Below, one piece after another: positions 1 through 4,964 of a DNA stretch of 6,062 nucleotides (within the stretch, counting starts at the first letter, position 1; every line of letters begins with the position of its first letter). The notes beneath the pieces are model-generated. The model made no database searches. It was not told where the DNA came from and saw only the letters and a list, made by a program, of their open reading frames with translations. Source of the DNA: Cyanobacteria bacterium NC_groundwater_1444_Ag_S-0.65um_54_12 (GTDB lineage Bacteria > Cyanobacteriota > Sericytochromatia > S15B-MN24 > VGJW01); the NCBI GenBank assembly GCA_016267585.1, contig JACQUT010000123.1, positions 1 through 6,062 of the forward strand, given 5' to 3'. Made by a program: the position numbers and the translations under genes.

Positions 1-1
1 A

Positions 2-1240
2 ATAAGCGGTGGTATCAAGTGCCGTAAAGTTCCCCAAATTACTGCAAAACTTGTCGCCAATCACCAGGATCTCTGGCAAATTGATCAAGAATGGCAGATC
101 AAGCTCGACAGTATTCGCCAGAAATTGAACATTCTATCAGGCGATAACCTTCAAGCGTGGGAAGTCCCAGCCAGGGCCGACGATAACTGGTCGGATCTAG
201 TAAAGACGCTCTGGCAAGCATGGTGGCAAGGTAAGCAGCAACGACGAACGGAGATCAATAAAGCCATCGCAAAACATGCCAACCCGGTCACTTTGTTCGA
301 TCAGCCTTTGGTAGATCGTAAAAAACTAAGAGTAGCAGGACCTTTCACGGTAGAAGCGGTTCCTGCTCCAGTGGTAAGATCGCTCAGTTCAGCAACCAAG
401 AGTACACAAGCTGCCGATAGTTCCATTGCGCGCCGTGGTGAAACGCACAGGCAGGCCTGGCTGCGAGACGAGTTGTTCAATACCGGTATCCGTGGCAAAT
501 CCGCTCAAAAGATAAAGTTTTCTCGAGTGGAAATACTGGCTGGCACGAGCTGGCTCCATGCCGAAGCTGAAACTGAAGAGAACGACCCGCAGCGCGCTGT
601 AATCGTTTTCGGGCCTGAATATGCACCTTTGGCGAGCTGGCAACTGGCTTTGGCCATCGCGGAAGCAAAACAACTGGTTCCCCGACCACAACTAGTAATC
701 TTTGTGGCATTTCAATTCGAGCCAGAAGCCGCCAGAACCATTGATGAAATGGTATTGCCAGACTTTACGCTACTCAAGGTCCAGATTAATACCGATCTGC
801 TTACTTCGGATCTCAAGAAAGGGCGTTCTGGTAATGATAGCTTCTGGCTGATTGGTCAACCCGATATAACGTTGCGGCGCAGCAATTGCGCTGAGCAAAT
901 TTCCAGATACCAGGTCGAAGTGCATGGATTTGACTATTACAACCCCCATTTGGGCAAGGTAGAGTCGGGTGACAAGAACAAGATTGCCATGTGGCTTCTC
1001 GATACTGATTATGATGGTTGCAGCCTATTGCCCAGCCAGGTGTTTTTTCCGATGTCAGGAAGAAGAGATGGCTGGGAACGTTTAGCCAGGGCCCTCAGTA
1101 CCGAGATCAACGCGGAGTTGCTCGAGACCTATCGCGGTACCACATCTTTACCGTTTGAACCAGGACAGCATAAGCGGCTAGCCGTCAAGATCATAGACGA
1201 CCGTGGGATCGAGAGCCTAAGGGTAATGGCGATCGGCTAG
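2..1240 (+). CDS. Site-specific DNA methyltransferase of a type III-like restriction-modification pair, C-terminal part (5' end outside window)
   Basis: The frame is open from the first complete codon at base 2 to TAG at 1238-1240, giving 412 visible residues. The TTG at 125 lies inside the open frame and is not a convincing start. The catalytic AdoMet domain (DPPY and FxGxG-type motifs) is not visible and should lie upstream. What is seen is the linker and C-terminal region typical of methyltransferases paired with large type III-like Res helicases. This includes a segment reading VDRKKLRVAGPFTVEAVP (bases about 311-364), then IAMWLLDTDYDG (about 986-1021) and VFFPMSG, ending in a strand-rich tail with AVKIIDDRGIESLRV. 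By family knowledge it would methylate a base (probably adenine) in a specific DNA site to protect the host. The restriction gene follows after six bases in the same frame, so the two are almost certainly one operon. I am sure of the family and less sure of the exact methylation chemistry. Confidence 0.85.
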   Translation: MSGGIKCRKVPQITAKLVANHQDLWQIDQEWQIKLDSIRQKLNILSGDNLQAWEVPARADDNWSDLVKTLWQAWWQGKQQRRTEINKAIAKHANPVTLFDQPLVDRKKLRVAGPFTVEAVPAPVVRSLSSATKSTQAADSSIARRGETHRQAWLRDELFNTGIRGKSAQKIKFSRVEILAGTSWLHAEAETEENDPQRAVIVFGPEYAPLASWQLALAIAEAKQLVPRPQLVIFVAFQFEPEAARTIDEMVLPDFTLLKVQINTDLLTSDLKKGRSGNDSFWLIGQPDITLRRSNCAEQISRYQVEVHGFDYYNPHLGKVESGDKNKIAMWLLDTDYDGCSLLPSQVFFPMSGRRDGWERLARALSTEINAELLETYRGTTSLPFEPGQHKRLAVKIIDDRGIESLRVMAIG

Positions 1241-1246
1241 ACGGTA

Positions 1247-3964
1247 ATGGCCGGTCTGATCATCAACTCACCATACGAAGAGCCAGCACGCCATTGGCAT
1301 TACGATCGCCCTTCGCAACAGTTCATCCTGCTATCCGCTCGTCGCCCGGCAGGTTATTTGCTAGCAACGCCAGGTTCCCGAAATTTCGCCGATCCGGGTA
1401 TTTTTGTGGCGATCGCACTGGTCAATCAACTCAGGGCCAGAGTAAAAGCGTGGCGAACCGATCGCGAAAATCCTTACGCTGGCGTTTCGGGAATCACGCG
1501 TCGCTTACTGGCTTACTGGCACACTGGGGCAGAGCGGCAGTACCCTTTCTTCTTTGCTCAACTTGAAGCCATCGAAACCTTGATATGGTTAACAGAAGCG
1601 CCGTTAGCCCAACGTCTAGGTGTCCAGGTTCCGAGCGATGGGGGAAAATTTGCGCGCTGGTGCGTCAAGATGGCGACCGGAACCGGGAAAACGGTCGTCA
1701 TGGCGATGCTCATCGCTTGGCAGATCCTGAACAAACTGGCCTATGGCCAGGATAAACGCTTCTCTAAAAGTATTCTGGTAGTGGCACCGGGATTGACGGT
1801 AAAGAACCGCTTACAATCGCTAAGGCTGGCGCAAAAAGACAACTATTACGAACGGTTCGACATCGTACCACCGGATTTGCGCAGCCAGCTGCACCAAGGC
1901 CGAGTCATGATCCATAACTGGCAAGCGTTAAGCTGGGATGGTGAAAGGCAGTTCATCAGACGTAATTCCGTAGATAAACGTGGCCCCAAGAGTGACGAAG
2001 CCTATGCCGCTGCAATCCTGAAAGACGCGGAAAAGTCCCGCAATCTGCTGGTTATCAATGACGAGGCTCATCACGCTTGGCGCATGCCTGCTAGCCGAAG
2101 TACCGTCAAGCTCACCAATAACGAAACCGCCAATGTCACAAAATGGATCGCTAGCTTGGACCGCATCCACAGCGCAAGAGGCATCCGCACCTGTTTTGAT
2201 TTCTCGGCTACGCCTTTTATCCCTTCAGGTAAAGAAAACAGCACCGAGACCATCTTCGATTGGATCGTCAGTGATTTTAGCCTGAACGACGCTATCGAGG
2301 CCGGATTGGTCAAAACCCCTCGTATGTTAGTCAGGCATGATGGTTGCGGTAGCACGCAAGACCAGCGGCGTTTTTATCAAATCTATCACGATCCCGAGGT
2401 CAAAAATGATTTAAAGCGGCGAGCTAAGCCTCATGAGCCGCTTCCTGAGCTAGTCGTAGCGAGCTATCATCTGCTCGGCAAAGATTGGCTGGAGACTGAT
2501 AAAGCGTGGAAAGCAGCGGGCCAGCCAGTGCCTCCGGTAATGATCACCATAGCAAATCGCACTGAAACTGCGGCCCGCGTCAAGTACGCTTTCGACCACG
2601 GCAAAATCGGTAGCGCTGAATTATGCGTGCCAGACAAGACGCTGCACATCGACTCTCGGGTCCTGGAACAAGCAGAAGCGCAAACTACCATTCCGGTGTT
2701 GCAGGAACAAGCGGAATGGTTGCGCTGCTGCGTAAATACGATAGGCCAAGCAGGCGAGCCAGGCGAATCGATTCAGAACGTAATTTCGGTCAAAATGCTT
2801 TCCGAAGGCTGGGATGCCAGAACAGTCACCCATATCATCGGTTTGCGTGCCTTTTCCAGCCAGTTGCTTTGCGAGCAAGTGGTAGGCCGTGGCCTCAGGC
2901 GCATGTCTTACGATGTCGACCCCGAAACTGGCTTGCTCGAGGCGGAATACGTCAATATCTTCGGTGTGCCATTCACCTTCATGCCGCATGAAAGTGGAGA
3001 TAGCCTGCCACCGCCTCCGACCAAGCCTGCGGTCCGAATAGAACCGCTTGCCGAGCGGGCGCAACTGGCGATCGCGTGGCCGCAAGTAATTCGCATCGAA
3101 CGGCTTCGTCGACTCGAATTACTTCTCGATTTCGAACGCCTGGAACCACTAGTGCTTGCTGACACTTTGACAAAGTGCCAGCGTTTGATCCCGAAATGGC
3201 GAGTACAGCAAGCGCTATTTGTGGAGGCTAGTAGCTTCGTCGCGGAGCTACCACCGCAGTGGTCAGCATACAAAGAACTATTGGTAGGTCAACTTATTTG
3301 TCTGGTCGAAAAATTCCTGACTGCAAAATATTGCACTATTGCACCGCAGCCTTTTGATCTTGCGGAGGAATCGCGACAACTGGTTTTCCTCCGCAACATG
3401 CGCACAATAATACGCCATGTCTGGGAGGCGACTCGCTTTGAGAGTTCTGAAACAAGCAGCCCGGTATTCGATCGCTCCTGGCCCATGCGCTCTACCAGTG
3501 ATGTAGTGGGCTGGTGCACTAAAGAGCCCTGCCGGCCCACGAAAAAATCTCAGCTGAATCTCTATCGCCATGACAACGAACAAGAAGCCAACATGGTAGC
3601 TGAATTCGAAAATTGTCCGCTGGTAGCTGCGTGGGCCAAGAATGATCGCCTGGGATTCGAAATAGTCTATCGCAGCGCGGGATTCATCCATAAATATTTT
3701 CCCGATTTCTTGTTGCGTTTTTCGAACGGTAATCTGCTAGTCTTGGCGGTGGAAAAAGCCAGTACCGGACAAGACCAAGCAAAGCTTGGCACCCTGGCAG
3801 GGTGGGTCGAGGCGGTAAACAATCATGGCGGGTTAGGTTTCTGGCAATGGGCGGTCATTCCCTTTCCCAGCAATGGGTTGAGTGAGTTATTGGAACAGGC
3901 ATACCAGGGGGATTGCGATCGCTCCGGAAAGACTACTGTTATCGTTAGTAGTTTTTATCTCTGA
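1247..3964 (+). CDS. Type III-like restriction subunit (SF2 helicase plus degenerate PD-(D/E)xK nuclease)
   Basis: This 905-residue protein belongs to the Res-type DEAD/DEAH helicase-nucleases; from memory it most resembles the group named BPTD_3080 family restriction endonuclease. Helicase motifs are complete: Walker A ATGTGKT (143-149), DEAH (272-275) followed by HAW, motif III SATPF (320-324), motif V SEGWDA (519-524) and motif VI QVVGRGLRR (544-552). These predict ATP-driven translocation on DNA after the methyltransferase partner recognises an unmodified site. The C-terminal nuclease region keeps YFPDF (PD at 819-820) and the later QDQAK and WVEAVN landmarks. Where relatives have LEVKG, this protein has LAVEK (833-837), so the catalytic Glu and Lys are replaced by Ala834 and Glu836. 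Cleavage may therefore be lost. The ATG at 1247 is six bases after the methyltransferase stop and lacks a clear Shine-Dalgarno sequence, suggesting translational coupling. A final tail of about 15 residues has no obvious counterpart in relatives I recall. Confidence 0.92.
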   Translation: MAGLIINSPYEEPARHWHYDRPSQQFILLSARRPAGYLLATPGSRNFADPGIFVAIALVNQLRARVKAWRTDRENPYAGVSGITRRLLAYWHTGAERQYPFFFAQLEAIETLIWLTEAPLAQRLGVQVPSDGGKFARWCVKMATGTGKTVVMAMLIAWQILNKLAYGQDKRFSKSILVVAPGLTVKNRLQSLRLAQKDNYYERFDIVPPDLRSQLHQGRVMIHNWQALSWDGERQFIRRNSVDKRGPKSDEAYAAAILKDAEKSRNLLVINDEAHHAWRMPASRSTVKLTNNETANVTKWIASLDRIHSARGIRTCFDFSATPFIPSGKENSTETIFDWIVSDFSLNDAIEAGLVKTPRMLVRHDGCGSTQDQRRFYQIYHDPEVKNDLKRRAKPHEPLPELVVASYHLLGKDWLETDKAWKAAGQPVPPVMITIANRTETAARVKYAFDHGKIGSAELCVPDKTLHIDSRVLEQAEAQTTIPVLQEQAEWLRCCVNTIGQAGEPGESIQNVISVKMLSEGWDARTVTHIIGLRAFSSQLLCEQVVGRGLRRMSYDVDPETGLLEAEYVNIFGVPFTFMPHESGDSLPPPPTKPAVRIEPLAERAQLAIAWPQVIRIERLRRLELLLDFERLEPLVLADTLTKCQRLIPKWRVQQALFVEASSFVAELPPQWSAYKELLVGQLICLVEKFLTAKYCTIAPQPFDLAEESRQLVFLRNMRTIIRHVWEATRFESSETSSPVFDRSWPMRSTSDVVGWCTKEPCRPTKKSQLNLYRHDNEQEANMVAEFENCPLVAAWAKNDRLGFEIVYRSAGFIHKYFPDFLLRFSNGNLLVLAVEKASTGQDQAKLGTLAGWVEAVNNHGGLGFWQWAVIPFPSNGLSELLEQAYQGDCDRSGKTTVIVSSFYL
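1409..1416. repeat. HIP1 octamer GCGATCGC
   Basis: A perfect palindromic GCGATCGC lies in the N-terminal part of the restriction gene, read as Ala-Ile-Ala. Confidence 0.8.
3068..3075. repeat. HIP1 octamer GCGATCGC
   Basis: This second copy in the restriction gene sits after the helicase motifs, again read in frame as Ala-Ile-Ala. Confidence 0.8.
3915..3922. repeat. HIP1 octamer GCGATCGC
   Basis: This third copy is in the unusual C-terminal tail of the restriction gene and is read in another phase as Cys-Asp-Arg. Confidence 0.8.
3932..3956 (+). terminator. Possible weak intrinsic terminator at the end of the restriction gene
   Basis: ACTACT (3932-3937) pairs with AGTAGT (3947-3952) around a 9-base loop, and TTTT follows directly (3953-3956). 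The hairpin lies inside the last codons of the restriction gene, ending eight bases before the end of its stop codon. The stem is short and only half G/C, so termination would be inefficient at best and the match could be chance. Confidence 0.28.
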
Positions 3965-3979
3965 GGTATGATTTTCTAG

Positions 3980-4060
3980 TTGCCAGCTATGGATTGAATT
4001 ACTGGCAATAATGCAGCTACGGCTAGCTTGGGCAACGGAAACGAGGTTATTTTGCCAGTA
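3980..4060 (+). promoter_or_regulatory. Leader with three TTGCCAG-type words able to form alternative hairpins
   Basis: The 112-base gap before the ATPase gene (3965-4076) has no credible gene of its own. TTGCCAG occurs at 3980-3986, its reverse complement CTGGCAA at 4002-4008, and TTGCCAG again at 4052-4058. The middle copy can pair with the first (7 bp, 15-base loop) or with the third, where the match grows to 9 bp (4000-4008 with 4052-4060). The second pairing ends three bases before the Shine-Dalgarno sequence at 4064. This could be an operator-like dyad or an RNA switch in the leader. I found no convincing -35/-10 pair: TTGCCA at 3981 and AATAAT at 4007 are 20 bases apart, too wide for a standard sigma-70 promoter. 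Confidence 0.35.
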
Positions 4061-4063
4061 GAC

Positions 4064-4069
4064 AAGGAG
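4064..4069 (+). promoter_or_regulatory. Shine-Dalgarno sequence that decides a CTG start
   Basis: AAGGAG lies 7 bases before CTG at 4077. It is the only strong ribosome-binding match near the beginning of the ATPase frame. No ATG, GTG or TTG occurs in that frame between the upstream stop at 4059-4061 and GTG at 4167. Confidence 0.7.
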
Positions 4070-4076
4070 CAATAGA

Positions 4077-4841
4077 CTGATCCACTTTGCGAAGGTAAGC
4101 AAGTGCTTTGGGCAGCAGGAAGTCCTGTCAAAATTAGATCTGTTAATTCCGGCAGGCCAGAAAGTCGTGATAATCGGACCTTCCGGTTCAGGGAAAAGTA
4201 CTTTATTGCGTTGTATCAATAAACTAGACGAAATAGCTACTGGCCAGCTTACTGTATTGGGAATTCCGGTTCATTCGGCGCAGGGGGAATTGCTGAATCG
4301 TTTGCGCGCTGATGTGGGGATGGTTTTCCAGAATTTCAATTTATTCCCCCACAAAACGGTACTGGAAAACTTGACTCTCGCACCAATGAAAGTGCGTCGC
4401 ATTCCGCGGGCTGAAGCCGAACATACTGCATACAATTTACTCGAGCGCGTCGGTATACCAGAGAAGGCACAGCAATATCCTGGCCAACTTTCAGGCGGGC
4501 AGCAGCAGCGAGTGGCGATCGCCCGCAGTCTGGCCATGAAGCCGAAGATCATGCTCTTTGATGAACCTACCAGTGCTTTGGACCCCGAGATGATCCAGGA
4601 AGTCTTACAGGTGATGATCGATGTCGCTCACAGCAATTTGACCATCCTGGTCGTAACGCACGAGCTCGGATTTGCCCGCGAAGTAGCTGATCGCGTGCTC
4701 TTCATGGAAAAAGGACAAATCGTTGAAGACAGCGAGAGTGCCGATTTCTTTGCCAATCCCCGAACTGATCGTGCTCGTGAGTTTTTAGCATCCGTGCGCC
4801 ATGGAATGAGTAGTAACTGCTCACCAGGAGGTGATTTCTGA
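4077..4841 (+). CDS. Polar amino acid ABC transporter ATP-binding protein (GlnQ/ArtP-like)
   Basis: Read from CTG at 4077, this is a 254-residue cytoplasmic ATPase that would power amino acid import through a membrane permease fed by a periplasmic binding protein. Motifs in order: an N-terminal strand resembling the usual MIxFxxVSKxFG opening, with the A-loop aromatic position apparently taken by Phe12; Walker A GPSGSGKST (34-42); Q-loop Gln85 in VFQNFNLFPH; signature LSGGQ (138-142); Walker B MLFDE (159-163); D-loop SALD (166-169); switch His195 in VVTHELGFAREVADRV. The last form is typical of the polar amino acid subfamily. Starting at GTG 4167 would remove the first strand, so CTG is preferred. 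The length is normal, but the final residues SSNCSPGGDF look added and are encoded within the structured element at 4813-4937. No permease or binding protein gene adjoins it, so substrate and partners are unknown; glutamine, arginine, glutamate or histidine are all possible. Confidence 0.93.
   Translation: MIHFAKVSKCFGQQEVLSKLDLLIPAGQKVVIIGPSGSGKSTLLRCINKLDEIATGQLTVLGIPVHSAQGELLNRLRADVGMVFQNFNLFPHKTVLENLTLAPMKVRRIPRAEAEHTAYNLLERVGIPEKAQQYPGQLSGGQQQRVAIARSLAMKPKIMLFDEPTSALDPEMIQEVLQVMIDVAHSNLTILVVTHELGFAREVADRVLFMEKGQIVEDSESADFFANPRTDRAREFLASVRHGMSSNCSPGGDF
4515..4522. repeat. HIP1 octamer GCGATCGC
   Basis: This copy falls in the ATPase gene, just after the ABC signature, where Ala-Ile-Ala is a normally conserved stretch. 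Confidence 0.8.
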
Positions 4842-4937
4842 GTGCGCCCGCAGGCTCCGGGCCGCAGCGTACTGGGGAGGTACGTGAGGCACTGGGCCGA
4901 GGACGAAAGCCAGAAAGCGACCCTGGTGAGCAGTTAC
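4813..4937 (+). repeat. GC-rich structured element closed by a perfect 16-bp inverted repeat
   Basis: GTAACTGCTCACCAGG at 4813-4828 is the exact reverse complement of 4922-4937. Inside, TTTCTG (4835-4840) can pair with CAGAAA (4911-4916). Two 5-bp hairpins with 7-base loops follow each other: 4846-4850 with 4858-4862, and 4868-4872 with 4880-4884. A third possible hairpin (4892-4897 with 4909-4913) competes with the inner stem. Bases 4842-4937 are about 68% G+C, well above the flanking genes. The element starts within the last codons of the ATPase gene, contains its stop codon, and ends 27 bases before the probable start of the next gene. It could be a structured leader RNA, a processing or terminator-like structure, or a small inserted palindromic repeat. 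I could not match it to a riboswitch, RNase P, SRP, tmRNA or attC pattern. Confidence 0.6.
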
Positions 4938-4951
4938 GATGAGTATGCCCA

Positions 4952-4957
4952 GGGAGG
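4952..4957 (+). promoter_or_regulatory. Shine-Dalgarno sequence for the phosphodiesterase-like gene
   Basis: GGGAGG lies 7 bases before ATG at 4965. A rival site, AGGAGGTGA at 4826-4834, precedes an in-frame GTG at 4842. The downstream pair is preferred because the residues after 4965 look like the family's N-terminus and the region between is GC-rich and strongly self-complementary. Confidence 0.6.
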
Positions 4958-4964
4958 CTACCTG

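Noticed and set aside
125..127. TTG as the start of the methyltransferase gene
   Set aside because: The frame is open to the window edge and the residues before it continue a family-like sequence, so this is internal to a longer gene.
2621..3085. Minus-strand open frame of 154 codons
   Set aside because: It lies wholly opposite conserved helicase sequence and shows no recognisable motif.
3740..3765. Explaining the altered nuclease motif by a single frameshift error
   Set aside because: Neither alternative frame restores an E-x-K, and the flanking family landmarks are in the same frame on both sides without a gap.
3969..4061. Small peptides in the spacer, for example from ATG 4011 to the stop at 4059
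   Set aside because: They are very short, lack a ribosome site, and have no recognisable composition or motif.
4167..4169. GTG as the start of the ABC ATPase
   Set aside because: It would begin three residues before Walker A and discard the conserved N-terminal strand, and it has no ribosome site comparable to AAGGAG at 4064.
4813..4937. Structured element as a cobalamin, c-di-GMP, guanidine or glutamine riboswitch, or a hammerhead ribozyme
   Set aside because: Short similarities such as GACGAAAGCC are present, but the conserved core words of these classes are absent or wrongly ordered.
4811..4940. Structured element as an integron attC site
   Set aside because: The ends do not match the RYYYAAC and GTTRRRY core sites, and no integron features are nearby.
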